This document shows positions 17,800-28,306 of a stretch of DNA of 64,000 bases, one piece after another. The notes below the pieces were generated by a model. That model did no database searches and was not told the origin of the DNA. It saw only the letters and a program-made list of their open reading frames with translations. The stretch comes from Stygiolobus sp037389425. Lineage in GTDB: Archaea > Thermoproteota > Thermoprotei_A > Sulfolobales > Sulfolobaceae. Positions within the stretch are counted from its first letter, which is position 1, and every line of letters starts with the position of its first letter. The translations under genes and the position numbers were made by a program. Location of the stretch: contig NZ_JBBHKR010000082.1 of the NCBI RefSeq assembly GCF_037389425.1, positions 1 through 64,000 of the forward strand. The letters are read 5' to 3'.

Positions 17800-18009
17800 C
17801 TAAAGAGCGTATAGCGTCTTATCATTAACGACCATAAATAAGTCTAATAGAAAATATTCATAGTAAAACATAGGATCTTGTTCGGTTTTTATTCTCCTTA
17901 ATGCCTCTACAACGGTAGTGAATTTATCCACGTTTAATTTATATTCTTGGCACCAACTTCCTTTTTATTTAGAATACCTCCTTACCTTCAGTATTACTTC
18001 AAAAGACAT
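17800..18009 (-). pseudogene. relic of a succinate dehydrogenase-type iron-sulfur subunit N-terminus
   Basis: From ATG 18009 the frame reads MSFEVILKVRRYSK, TAA, then GSWCQEYKLNVDKFTTVVEA, LRRIKTEQDP, and ends ...FMVVNDKTLYAL. This is the plant-type [2Fe-2S] N-terminal domain pattern of SdhB/FrdB/HdrC-like proteins (xxSWWQEYKVxVxxxTTVLEAL, IKxxxDP, VNGKxxLAC). The Cys ligands are gone and a nonsense codon is present. It sits just upstream of hypA. Confidence 0.55.
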
Positions 18010-18069
18010 GAAGATAGATAATGAAAAGAACTATTAAAAATTTAACAGAAAAAGTAGAAAATTAATAAA

Positions 18070-18609
18070 TTAAACTTTAATGTCGTTGTTATTCTTTAGC
18101 TTAACCAAGATCTCATTTTTCAATTCTAGATTAACGGCTGAACTGTCTATCTTAATCAACTCCTCTACCTCTTTGAGGGCGTCTTCCAGTTTATTCATTT
18201 TCTCCAAAAGGTATATCTTCGCTTGTCTATACCAAGAGTTATTAGGAGACCATTCTATTGCCCTATTATATTCTTTTAATGCCTCTTCATATTTACCTAA
18301 TTTTTCATAAATCTCTCCTTTAAAGTAATGGTAAAGGTGTGCGTTCTTAGGATCTTTTCTTATAGCGTTATCGTATACTTGTAGCGCCTCCTGGAACTTA
18401 GATAGTTTTAGTAGAACTTCTGCCTTCTTAAAATGAAAATCTGGAAAAGTCGGATCTAGTTCTACGGCTTTTGAGTATTCCTCTATAGCCTCATTTAGTT
18501 CGCCCTTCTCTTCTAATGCCTCTCCTAAATGAAAGTGATGCCATGCGTTAGTCGGTTCAATTTTAATTAGCCTTTTGTACTCATTAATCTTAATATCTAT
18601 GTCGCTCAT
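18070..18609 (-). CDS. TPR-repeat protein
   Basis: 179-aa protein of tetratricopeptide repeats, about four units of 34 residues (AWHHFHLGEALEEKGELNEA, FPDFHFKKAEVLLKLSKF, HLYHYFKGEIYEKLGKYEEA, SWYRQAKIYLLEKMNKLEDA). It is a likely protein-protein scaffold. The frame opens at 18675, but ATG 18609 (MSDIDIKINEYKR) follows a TATA-like TTAATTTTTA at leaderless spacing. It lies alone between the divergent hydrogenase operons; a role in their assembly is only a guess from position. Confidence 0.82.
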   Translation of the reverse strand: MSDIDIKINEYKRLIKIEPTNAWHHFHLGEALEEKGELNEAIEEYSKAVELDPTFPDFHFKKAEVLLKLSKFQEALQVYDNAIRKDPKNAHLYHYFKGEIYEKLGKYEEALKEYNRAIEWSPNNSWYRQAKIYLLEKMNKLEDALKEVEELIKIDSSAVNLELKNEILVKLKNNNDIKV

Positions 18610-18780
18610 ATGACTAAGTATGAGATAAAAATTAAAAAAAAAAGTTATTAGTGTATCAGAGATATTCTCTATCATAATTAATCACCAAAACAAAAATTAT
18701 AACAATAATAAAATCAATGTCTTATTATTTCTAGTCTTTAACTTAGTTAATTTTATGTTACAAGGACTTTCGTAGGAAAA

Positions 18781-18791
18781 AGTAATTAAGT
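18781..18791 (+). promoter_or_regulatory. promoter of the membrane hydrogenase operon
   Basis: A purine-rich BRE-like GGAAAA directly precedes AGTAATTAAGT, centred about 28 nt before the ATG at 18815. This is consistent with a leaderless start of the 10-kb hydrogenase operon. Confidence 0.45.
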
Positions 18792-18814
18792 AGAGTCGGT
18801 TAATAGAATACTAT

Positions 18815-20077
18815 ATGTCATTCAAAATATCCAGAAGAGATTTTCTTAAGCTAGCAGTAACTGCAACAATGCTTACTGCTCCGGAATGGGATAAGGCTGT
18901 TGCTAAAGCAGTCAATATGATAAAAAATGGCGATGTGAACATAGTATGGTTCGAAGCTCAAGCTTGTGAAGGAAATACAACTGCAATCATACAAGCTACC
19001 GATCCTTCAGTAGCGGAAGTATTATTTGGAGCGAGCCCGTTAGTAGGTCCTGGAAGTGTTAAAATATCTTTCTGGCCATCTATTATGCCACAACAAGGTG
19101 AGCAAGCAGTACAAATTTTAAAAGACGTAATAGCTGGGAATTACAATCCATACGTTCTTGTAATAGAGGGTAGTTTTCCAGACGAACATACTGCACAACA
19201 ATACAACCCAAATAACCCTGGATATTTCGGAATGCTGGGACCAAAGACGTTAAACCAATGGGTAGCAGAATTATTACCTAACGCTGTTGCAGTATTAACA
19301 GTAGGTAATTGTGCATCTTATGGGGGATTAATAGCCGATAAGGTTTACCAACCCCCGCCAAAGTTTATAACTCCTTCTTGGTCTCCGTCTCCCACTGGAG
19401 CTATTGGCTTTTTCGACGATCCTTTAAGAGGATATAAAGGATTATTAAGTAGATTTTATGAAGATAACTACTTAAACGCACAAGCCGGAGCTGCACCATT
19501 CTATACATTTGTAAAGAATCCTAATGCTTATTTGGACATAACTCCTTCACCCTCAGCTTCGGTTAAGCCAGCAATAGCTGTTCCAGGCTGTCCTGCAAAC
19601 GGTAACGGAATAATGAGAACTTTAGCAAACCTAGTACTATGGGCAGGTGGATTAGCTCCTCTTCCTGAATTAGACCAGTACTGGAGGCCGTTATACTTCT
19701 TTAAATATACTGTACATGAGCAGTGTCCTAGAGCCGCTTGGTATGCTGCAGGAGACTTTAGAACACAGCCAGGCCAACCTACTTCAGCCTGCCTATTTGA
19801 AGTAGGATGTAAAGGGCCAGTATCGAATTGCCCATGGAATAAATACGGTTGGGTAGGAGGAATAGGTGGGCCTACAAGGACTGGTGCAGTCTGTATAGGC
19901 TGTACAATGCCAGGGTTCACTGATTTATATGAACCTTTCTATAAGCCGTTACAAGTCCCAGTACCATCTTCAACGCTTACAACTGCTGGATTAATAGCAG
20001 GAGGTATTGTAATAGGTGCAGCTGCAGGCATAGCAGAGAAAAAGATGGTTCAAAAAGGAAAATTAAGGGGAACATAA
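18815..20077 (+). CDS. hynS: Tat-exported [NiFe] hydrogenase small subunit
   Basis: 420 aa. The Tat signal ISRRDFLKLAVTATMLTA (residues 5-22) directs the folded heterodimer to the outer face of the membrane. A hydrophobic helix near the C-terminus (LTTAGLIAGGIVIGAAAGIA) anchors it. Proximal-cluster Cys are in AQACEGNTTA, TVGNCASYGG and VPGCPANGNG; distal/medial ligands are in the HEQCPRAAW, CLFEVGCKGPVSNCPW and CIGCTMPGF segments. As in the soluble form, the second Cys of the usual CxxC is replaced (Cys-Glu-Gly-Asn). First gene of the operon; its stop overlaps the isp1 start by one base. Confidence 0.93.
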   Translation: MSFKISRRDFLKLAVTATMLTAPEWDKAVAKAVNMIKNGDVNIVWFEAQACEGNTTAIIQATDPSVAEVLFGASPLVGPGSVKISFWPSIMPQQGEQAVQILKDVIAGNYNPYVLVIEGSFPDEHTAQQYNPNNPGYFGMLGPKTLNQWVAELLPNAVAVLTVGNCASYGGLIADKVYQPPPKFITPSWSPSPTGAIGFFDDPLRGYKGLLSRFYEDNYLNAQAGAAPFYTFVKNPNAYLDITPSPSASVKPAIAVPGCPANGNGIMRTLANLVLWAGGLAPLPELDQYWRPLYFFKYTVHEQCPRAAWYAAGDFRTQPGQPTSACLFEVGCKGPVSNCPWNKYGWVGGIGGPTRTGAVCIGCTMPGFTDLYEPFYKPLQVPVPSSTLTTAGLIAGGIVIGAAAGIAEKKMVQKGKLRGT

Positions 20078-20886
20078 TGCAGATCCCTTACGCCACATAC
20101 CCAGTAGGTAATTCGTTATATCCATTAGCTTTAGATCTCTTCGTTCCAACAGTGTTCTTTTTCTTCTTAGGGGCTTCGTATAGGGTATTCAGATATTTAG
20201 CGACTTATCAAAAACCTTTCATTCCTTATCCAAGTTCTGAACTAAGGCAAGTGAGTAGTGGGCATAAAATAGCAGCTCTGGTAAACACTTTTGCAAATTC
20301 CAGCAGGGTTGGAATAAAAAGGAAGCCCGTTACTACTGGTGTAGGTTTATTGTTCCATATCGCCTTAGTCTTGATAATATTCTTACTAGCCCAGCACATG
20401 GTATTTTGGGCTTATTATATTCCTCCATACAGTGCGTTATTTCCCTTGGCAATTCCGGAAAGCTCTGAGGATGGACTATTAGCATTAACCACACCAAATC
20501 ACGCCTCAACTACGCTGTTCGTTAATGATATATGGGGTCCATTAACGGTTATACTAAATGGACAATTCTTAACATTCTTCCTAATAATTTTCTTAGGAGT
20601 TCATCTAGGCCATAAGCTACTAGTGGCCGCGGAAAGATTATCTCTAAGGGCAGGTGACTGGTGGTTCTTCGTTTTGCTGTACATCGACGTATTGCTAGGA
20701 TTTTTCGCCACTGCACACACGCCTAATAACGTCTATTGGTACGATAACTTACTTGGAGCGCATATACTAGTCGCTGAGATAATAATAGCAACATTACCTT
20801 TCACAAGAGGATTCCATATGTTCGAATTTTACTTGGGTAAGGTAAGAGAATGGTACTTCATGGTATATAGGAGGGGTGAGAAATAA
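20077..20886 (+). CDS. isp1: Isp1, cytochrome b-like membrane subunit
   Basis: 269-aa integral membrane protein with about five hydrophobic helices (FVPTVFFFFLGASYRVF, FHIALVLIIFLLAQHMVFW, FLTFFLIIFLGVHLGHKLL, WWFFVLLYIDVLLGFFATAH, HILVAEIIIATLPF) and membrane His residues suitable for heme b. The Isp1/Isp2 pair of crenarchaeal and sulfur-bacterial hydrogenases takes electrons from the exported hydrogenase to quinone or Hdr-like partners. It begins at an ATG overlapping the hynS stop (TAATG). Confidence 0.85.
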   Translation: MQIPYATYPVGNSLYPLALDLFVPTVFFFFLGASYRVFRYLATYQKPFIPYPSSELRQVSSGHKIAALVNTFANSSRVGIKRKPVTTGVGLLFHIALVLIIFLLAQHMVFWAYYIPPYSALFPLAIPESSEDGLLALTTPNHASTTLFVNDIWGPLTVILNGQFLTFFLIIFLGVHLGHKLLVAAERLSLRAGDWWFFVLLYIDVLLGFFATAHTPNNVYWYDNLLGAHILVAEIIIATLPFTRGFHMFEFYLGKVREWYFMVYRRGEK

Positions 20887-22251
20887 ATGGTAGTAATGGA
20901 ACAAGAAACAATTAACTTAGAAGCATTAAAGAGAGCTATTGATGACGTATTCTACTCTCAGATGAATTCTACAATTCTATACTATTTACAATCATGCGTG
21001 AACTGTAAGGCATGTGAGGCAGCATGCCCATTTACGCCGACCTCTCTAGAATACTCTCCAGTAAACAAGGCAGAAATAGCAAGGCAGTTATATAGGCCTA
21101 GATTTACAGTCTGGGGAAAAACTATTGGAAGGATAATTGGAGGAAGCAAGAAGTACCTTAGCTTAGAAGAAGCTGAAACTATGGCAGATTATGTATGGCA
21201 CTGCACTAATTGCGGAGCTTGTATGTTCGTATGTCCTATGGGTATTGATAGCGGCGCGCTTATAGACCTACTGAGGCAGGTTTCGTTTAAAGCCGGGTTA
21301 ACTCCGGAGATATACGCTAACCTAGTACAATTGGAGGTTTCAGGCAAATATTGGGACATTCCAGTGTTTAGGGACGCGTGGAGCAATCTGATATCGAAAA
21401 TGAAGGAGGCAATAGGGAAAGACGTTCCGCTGGACAAGAAGAACTCAGAGGTGCTGTTTTACGCGAGCATCTATGAAGCGATGGTATACCCTAGCGTGTT
21501 GATCAAGACCGCGAAGATATTGGACATGTTGGGCAAGGATTGGACCTTCATGTCCAAACCTTTGGGCATAAGACCTCCAGTAGGGTTAGTAATAGGAGAT
21601 AAGGAAGGAGCGTTGACTGTAATGAAGAGGGTTTATGCTTATTTCATTGAGATGTCTCCAAAGTATGTTGTGCTTACTGCGGGAGGATTCGAGTACCCAT
21701 CGCTAAGGTATACGATGCATGAGGTCCTTAAAGTGAGACCGAAGTACGAAGTGGTTCACGTTACGGAATTGCTTGCGAAGTGGTATGAGGAGAAGGAGTT
21801 CGAGATAGAGCCTGTAGACGAGGTGATAACTTGGCATGACCCATGTCAATTGGGAAGGAGAGGAGGAGTATTTGAACCTCCCAGAGTTTTAATGAGAGCT
21901 TTATCGAAGAAGTTCAGGGAGTTACCGAGCCACGGTGTCAATAGCTTCTGTTGTAGCAGAGGCGGAGGAGGTTGCGGATTAGCTCCGATGATTGAGAATA
22001 TGGCTAAGACTATAGGTATACCAATAAGCGAGAAGGACAAGAAGTTCTTGGACTCGACTCTAGAGCCGTTAATTAAGGCGGGTAAGATCAAGGTTGATGA
22101 AATAAATAAGGTAAAAGCTTCGGAGGTGCTAACCGGTTGTCCTGTTTGCATAGAGAGTATAGGATTTTCCATAGACTATTACCACGCTAACGCTAAGATT
22201 AATCATATTATAGAGCTATTAGCAGATAGAATAAAGGTGATTAAAAAGTGA
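20887..22251 (+). CDS. isp2: Isp2, HdrD-like iron-sulfur protein
   Basis: 454 aa. Two [4Fe-4S] ferredoxin motifs come first (CVNCKACEAACP near residue 38, CTNCGACMFVCP near 104). Two CCG-type Cys-rich domains follow (HDPCQLGRRGG, SFCCSRGGGGCG, TGCPVCIES), the arrangement of HdrD/GlpC proteins. It is probably the cytoplasmic partner of Isp1. Directly adjacent to isp1 (start right after its stop). An ATG three codons downstream is an alternative start. Confidence 0.9.
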   Translation: MVVMEQETINLEALKRAIDDVFYSQMNSTILYYLQSCVNCKACEAACPFTPTSLEYSPVNKAEIARQLYRPRFTVWGKTIGRIIGGSKKYLSLEEAETMADYVWHCTNCGACMFVCPMGIDSGALIDLLRQVSFKAGLTPEIYANLVQLEVSGKYWDIPVFRDAWSNLISKMKEAIGKDVPLDKKNSEVLFYASIYEAMVYPSVLIKTAKILDMLGKDWTFMSKPLGIRPPVGLVIGDKEGALTVMKRVYAYFIEMSPKYVVLTAGGFEYPSLRYTMHEVLKVRPKYEVVHVTELLAKWYEEKEFEIEPVDEVITWHDPCQLGRRGGVFEPPRVLMRALSKKFRELPSHGVNSFCCSRGGGGCGLAPMIENMAKTIGIPISEKDKKFLDSTLEPLIKAGKIKVDEINKVKASEVLTGCPVCIESIGFSIDYYHANAKINHIIELLADRIKVIKK

Positions 22252-22304
22252 TTTTACGTTTTTTCTTTCTTATTTCCCGTATCTTATAAATAAGGTGAAT
22301 ACAC

Positions 22305-24193
<1,889 letters not shown>

Positions 24194-24194
<1 letters not shown>

Positions 24195-24535
24195 TGATTA
24201 AAATGCTTACACAACAAAAAATAGTTATAAAAAAAGACGAAATTCCGCCAATGTCTATGGTAGAATTCTACTTTCCTGCTCAAAAACCTTGGGAGAGAAA
24301 ACCCGTATTAGTCATAAATTATAAGGGATCTTTTTTTGCAATTGAAGCTTTTTGTTCTCATGCGGGCTTGTCCTTAGAAGATGGATTCCTTACCGATGAC
24401 GGTAAGGTAGTGTGTCCGTGGCACGGTAGTGTTTTCGATATAAAAACTGGGAAAGTAGTGGACGGGCCTGCAAAGAGAGATTTGAAAACTTGTCATGTAG
24501 AAGTAAAAGGTGATGAGGTGATAATATATGAGTGA
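24194..24535 (+). CDS. Rieske-type [2Fe-2S] ferredoxin
   Basis: 113-aa soluble Rieske protein. The cluster ligands are Cys-x-His in FCSHAGLSLEDG and Cys-x2-His in VCPWHGSVFD, the ferredoxin-like rather than membrane-anchored form. The ATG at 24194 shares its A with the hynL stop. It may accept or relay electrons from the hydrogenase, or be an assembly redox factor; similar small Rieske proteins accompany other uptake hydrogenases. Confidence 0.88.
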
Positions 24536-25133
24536 AATAAGCGCTTCAGGATTTACAGGATATTTTACAGTTAGGCTGAATAATGAACCGGATTTATACG
24601 CTATGGCAGGAAGGTTAGCCGGACTTGGATATTCAGTCTGCCAGATAAGATTAAGCGGTGCTACTGGATACGTTATAATACCGCTGGAAGACGGCAGTTT
24701 TGCTAAGAAGAACTTTGCTGACATATATTATCAACCAAGGACTTTTACTGTCGTATCTCATGAGTTCGGAAACTTTCAGTTGTCTGCAGGAGAGTTAGTT
24801 AGAGCCTTAAGAGAGAGTGGAAATATTGGAGTCGATTATGCGGAATTAAACGTAAATTATGAAAAGAATTTAGACTTGAATTTGCCAAAGATCGAAGATT
24901 GGGATGTTAGAGGTTTCAATATATCTAGAGGTAGGGTTGAAGATAGGAACTATACTCTGGTCAGCTTTACAAGAATTAATGACGCAAATCCAAGATTTCT
25001 AATATCTATTTACTATAGGGGCAGTTATGAGGAGATCTCAAAAACAGTACAGTCATTAAGGGCTGAAATGGAGAGTATAAATGCATTTATAATTAAGATT
25101 TTTAAAGATGGAAAATCAATAATTCGGTGGTAA
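24528..25133 (+). CDS. hydrogenase-operon protein of unknown function, 201 aa
   Basis: No family recognised. It is soluble and mixed alpha/beta, with few Cys (one near residue 37) and no metal or nucleotide motif. The N-terminus SGFTGYFTVRLNNEPDLYAM and C-terminal SLRAEMESINAFIIKIFKDG resemble a two-lobed repeat of a small beta-alpha fold, but this is only an impression. It overlaps the Rieske gene by 8 nt and is followed at once by hypD, so a role in maturation or electron transfer of the exported hydrogenase is inferred from context. Confidence 0.75.
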   Translation: MSEISASGFTGYFTVRLNNEPDLYAMAGRLAGLGYSVCQIRLSGATGYVIIPLEDGSFAKKNFADIYYQPRTFTVVSHEFGNFQLSAGELVRALRESGNIGVDYAELNVNYEKNLDLNLPKIEDWDVRGFNISRGRVEDRNYTLVSFTRINDANPRFLISIYYRGSYEEISKTVQSLRAEMESINAFIIKIFKDGKSIIRW

Positions 25134-25135
25134 AA

Positions 25136-26323
25136 ATGGAGTTACCTAAACAGATTGATGCTCTATTTAGAGAAAATGGTGAACTTGCAAAATCTATTAC
25201 AGAACTAATTCATAAATTAGCTCCGATAGTTTCCAAAGAAATTGGCAGAGAAAAAATTAAGATAATGAATTTTTGTGGGTCACACGAATGGGTTACAACT
25301 CATTATGGGTTAAGAGCTCTCATGCCGGAAACAGTAGAGTTAATACCAGGACCGGGGTGCCCAGTTTGTGTTACTCCGTCCAGTGACATTGAGAACGTAA
25401 TAAAATTGGCCATGGAGGGTTACACAGTTTATACTTTTGGGGATGTTTTCAAGTTACCTACAGTGAAACATTATAAGAAAGATGAGGTAGGGAGTTTAGC
25501 AGCTGCCAGAGCTTTAGGGGCTGATGTAAGAATAGTTTACAGCTTTGTTGACGCAATAGAAGATGCTAAAAAGTCAGGAAAGCCATCAATATTTTTCGGT
25601 ATAGGATTCGAAACTACTACTCCTAGCTATGCAGTATTGTTTGAGAAAGAAAAGGTTCCTAAAAACTTGCTCTTTTATTCTTCGTTAAAACTTACAGCAC
25701 CGGCAGCTGAATTTGCTGTTAGGTCACACAAGAGCAAAGGTCTAGTACCTGTTTCTGGAGTTATTGGTCCAGGTCATGTTTCTAGCATAATTGGTGCCAT
25801 TAGCTGGGACTTTTTCCCTAGGGAATATAAAATACCAGCAGTAGTCACTGGTTTCGAACCAATAGATGTCTTAGCTGGAGTTCTAAAAATACTCCAAGAC
25901 TTGCATTCAGGAGATATAACTTACACTAACCTAGAATACAAAAGAGTAGTAAAATATCAAGGAAACGTGTTTGCGCAAGTTGAAATAAATAAGGTCTTCA
26001 AACCAGTCGATGCCATATGGAGAGGTATAGGTACCGTACCGAAGAGCGGTTTGGATTTAAGAGAGGAGTATTCCATGTATAACGCAAGGGAACAATTAGG
26101 AATAAAAGAAAAGCCGTGGGATTACGATTTGCCTCCTGGATGCAGATGTAATGAGGTAACCTTAGGTATTGCCTACCCTACAGACTGTCCTATGTTTATG
26201 AAAGCTTGTACTCCTGCAATGCCTTGGGGGCCGTGTATGGTGTCCATGGAAGGAGCGTGTGCAGTTTGGGCCAGATTCGGCTCTACGGAAAGAATTACTA
26301 AAATTGTTTCGGAGGTGAAATAA
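25136..26323 (+). CDS. hypD: hydrogenase maturation factor HypD
   Basis: HypD scaffold on which, with HypC, the Fe(CN)2CO unit is assembled. Signature motifs: NFCGSHEWVTTHYG, GPGCPVCVTP, GFETTTPSYA, GVIGPGHVS, and the C-terminal [4Fe-4S] Cys set in PPGCRCNEVTLG, YPTDCPMF and GPCMVSMEGAC. The frame is open from a GTG at 25127, but ATG 25136 (MELPKQID) with GGTGG upstream is preferred. It is the only hypD in the window. Confidence 0.95.
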   Translation: MELPKQIDALFRENGELAKSITELIHKLAPIVSKEIGREKIKIMNFCGSHEWVTTHYGLRALMPETVELIPGPGCPVCVTPSSDIENVIKLAMEGYTVYTFGDVFKLPTVKHYKKDEVGSLAAARALGADVRIVYSFVDAIEDAKKSGKPSIFFGIGFETTTPSYAVLFEKEKVPKNLLFYSSLKLTAPAAEFAVRSHKSKGLVPVSGVIGPGHVSSIIGAISWDFFPREYKIPAVVTGFEPIDVLAGVLKILQDLHSGDITYTNLEYKRVVKYQGNVFAQVEINKVFKPVDAIWRGIGTVPKSGLDLREEYSMYNAREQLGIKEKPWDYDLPPGCRCNEVTLGIAYPTDCPMFMKACTPAMPWGPCMVSMEGACAVWARFGSTERITKIVSEVK

Positions 26324-26324
26324 G

Positions 26325-26630
26325 ATGTGTTGGGCAGTTCCTGCAAAGGTAGTAGCTATTGATTCAGACGTGATAGCTGAAGTAGATTTAGGCGGAGGGA
26401 CTATAAAGAAGGTTGCAATAGGTGTGGATAACGTTAAACCTGGAGATTACGTAATGGTACATGCTGGAGTTATAATAGAAAAATTATCTAAGGAAGGAGT
26501 TATAGAGAATTTAAAATTCATAGCGGAAGAAATTCAGAGAACTGAGGAAATCATGGGCAAATCTGAAGAGGAAGCGAAAAAAGCCGCTGATGAGTTCTTC
26601 AAAGAAGCTATGAAAATTTTAGAGAGTTGA
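26325..26630 (+). CDS. hypC: hydrogenase maturation chaperone HypC
   Basis: 101 aa. Begins MCWAVPAKVVAID with the essential Cys-2, then PGDYVMVHAGVII. The helical C-terminal tail (EEAKKAADEFFKEAMKI) is longer than in many HypC proteins. One base separates it from hypD. Of three hypC sequences here it is the only intact one (relics at 6115 and 13528). Confidence 0.95.
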   Translation: MCWAVPAKVVAIDSDVIAEVDLGGGTIKKVAIGVDNVKPGDYVMVHAGVIIEKLSKEGVIENLKFIAEEIQRTEEIMGKSEEEAKKAADEFFKEAMKILES

Positions 26631-26636
26631 TGAATT

Positions 26637-27656
26637 ATGTCATATAATAAGATACAGATTTCTCATGGTAATGGAGGTAAAGAAACTCAGCAACTATTGC
26701 AGAGGCTCTTCTTTTCTAGACTTCCACTAGAGCTAAAGAGGGTAAAAGGAGGGGTGGGAATTGATTATCCAGACGACGGAGCAGTTCTCCAAAATAACCT
26801 AGTAGTTGCCACAGATTCCCATACTGTAAATCCCTATTTCTTTCCAGGTGGAGATATAGGATATCTTGCAGTCTCTGGTACCTTAAATGACGTAATAATG
26901 ATGGGAGCCAAGCCAATAGCCATGTTGGACTCAATTGTAGTTTCTGAAGGATTTCCGATTGACGACCTTGAAAAGATTACTGGATCTATGATAGAATTAT
27001 TAAAAAAATATAATATTCCTCTGGTGGGTGGAGACTTTAAGGTAATTGAAGAAACGACTATGAAGAATTCTATCATAATAAATACAGTCGGCTTAGGAGT
27101 TGTCGAAACTGGAAGTCCTATAGTAGATGCTATAAAACCTGGAGATAAAATAATAGTTACCGGGCCTGTAGGAGTTCACGGTGCAGTAATTGCCGCAATG
27201 CAATACAACATATCTACAAACCTTAAAAGCGACGTAAGACCATTGTTCGAATTACTTGAGGTATTCAGTAAGTTTAAAGGCTATGTTCACGCTGCTAGAG
27301 ACCCTACAAGAGGTGGATTAGCTGCTACATTAAACGAGTGGGCACAGTTAACCGGTAACGTAATAGTAATTGAAGAAGCAAAAGTCCCAGTATTAGAGGA
27401 CGTTAAAGCCATAACTGAAGTTACCGGACTGGATCCGTTGAATCTAGCCAGTGAAGGCGTTGGCGTACTGGCAGTAGATAGTAACGTTGAGGACGACGTT
27501 CTGGAAACCCTAAAAAGCTTAGGATTTGAGCCTGCAAGCATTGGATATGTAGTTGAACCTAAAAGCGAGAAAGGAATAGTTGTTGCAAAGACTGCTGTAG
27601 GGGGAGCAAAAATATTAGAAATGCCCACAGGAGATATCGTACCTAGAATATGCTAG
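26637..27656 (+). CDS. hypE: hydrogenase maturation factor HypE
   Basis: 339-aa HypE, which dehydrates the HypF-made thiocarbamate to thiocyanate. ATP-binding AIRS-type features: HGNGGKETQQLL at the N-terminus, DYPDDGAVL, DSHTVNPYFFPGGDIG, and AARDPTRGGLAATLNE. It ends in PRIC, the C-terminal Cys that carries the cyano group. Tightly packed between hypC and two small genes. Confidence 0.96.
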   Translation: MSYNKIQISHGNGGKETQQLLQRLFFSRLPLELKRVKGGVGIDYPDDGAVLQNNLVVATDSHTVNPYFFPGGDIGYLAVSGTLNDVIMMGAKPIAMLDSIVVSEGFPIDDLEKITGSMIELLKKYNIPLVGGDFKVIEETTMKNSIIINTVGLGVVETGSPIVDAIKPGDKIIVTGPVGVHGAVIAAMQYNISTNLKSDVRPLFELLEVFSKFKGYVHAARDPTRGGLAATLNEWAQLTGNVIVIEEAKVPVLEDVKAITEVTGLDPLNLASEGVGVLAVDSNVEDDVLETLKSLGFEPASIGYVVEPKSEKGIVVAKTAVGGAKILEMPTGDIVPRIC

Positions 27657-27665
27657 TGATGTAAA

Positions 27666-27878
27666 ATGAGCGAAATAATAAAACTTGTCCTAGAATTGTT
27701 AGCTTTTAAGGACGCAATTAAAGAAGAAATGACAAGGCCCATAAAACAAGAATTACTCTCAATAATTTACGACATAAAGACAACCCCTGAGGAGGTTAAT
27801 TTGGATAAAATGCTTAAGGAATATGAGGCAAAAGACCTCTTAGATTTGATAAGAAAAATACGGGCTGGTAATAAATGA
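27666..27878 (+). CDS. small helical hydrogenase-operon protein
   Basis: 70 aa, almost entirely predicted helix (LVLELLAFKDAIKEEM, DLLDLIRKIRAG). No family recognised. It lies 9 nt after hypE and overlaps the next gene by 4 nt, so it is part of the operon. The size and amphipathic helices suggest a binding partner of another maturation protein. Confidence 0.65.
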   Translation: MSEIIKLVLELLAFKDAIKEEMTRPIKQELLSIIYDIKTTPEEVNLDKMLKEYEAKDLLDLIRKIRAGNK

Positions 27879-28306
27879 AGTTAGTTGTGGGTTTTATACC
27901 TTTTTCTGCGACACCCGATGGGTTAGTTGTAGAGAAAGTTTACGAGATGTGGAAAGGCAAGGATTTTGTCCTAGACCTCGGTACGGATCCTATAGCCGCA
28001 GCAGAGGAGGTAAGAAAGTTATCTCCAGAAAAAGTATTATTGGTAGGAAGTAGTAGATATGCCCCAGAAGGTATAAGTGAGAAGGAAATAATTCTTGAGA
28101 CTACAGATAGGTGGGAAATGTTAGAATTATTAAGACCTGGATTAGATGGCAGGTATTATTTAGAAGACGTAGCTTACGGCCTTCTAATCTTCTCAGTAGT
28201 GAACAAAGTATACGCCTTATATTTTAGGGGGGATTATAATGACGAAAGTATTGCAAAGCTTAATGCTAAGGTAGAGGAGAAGGTAAATTGTCTATTAAAA
28301 TCATAG
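27875..28306 (+). CDS. hydrogenase-operon protein of unknown function, 143 aa
   Basis: Soluble alpha/beta protein, opening MKLVVGFIPFSATPDGLVVE, with a predicted nucleotide-binding-like rhythm (KVLLVGSSRYAP) but no canonical loop. Not recognised. It is coupled by a 4-nt overlap to the small helical gene and by 19 nt to the protease gene, so it is likely used in late maturation. Confidence 0.65.
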   Translation: MKLVVGFIPFSATPDGLVVEKVYEMWKGKDFVLDLGTDPIAAAEEVRKLSPEKVLLVGSSRYAPEGISEKEIILETTDRWEMLELLRPGLDGRYYLEDVAYGLLIFSVVNKVYALYFRGDYNDESIAKLNAKVEEKVNCLLKS

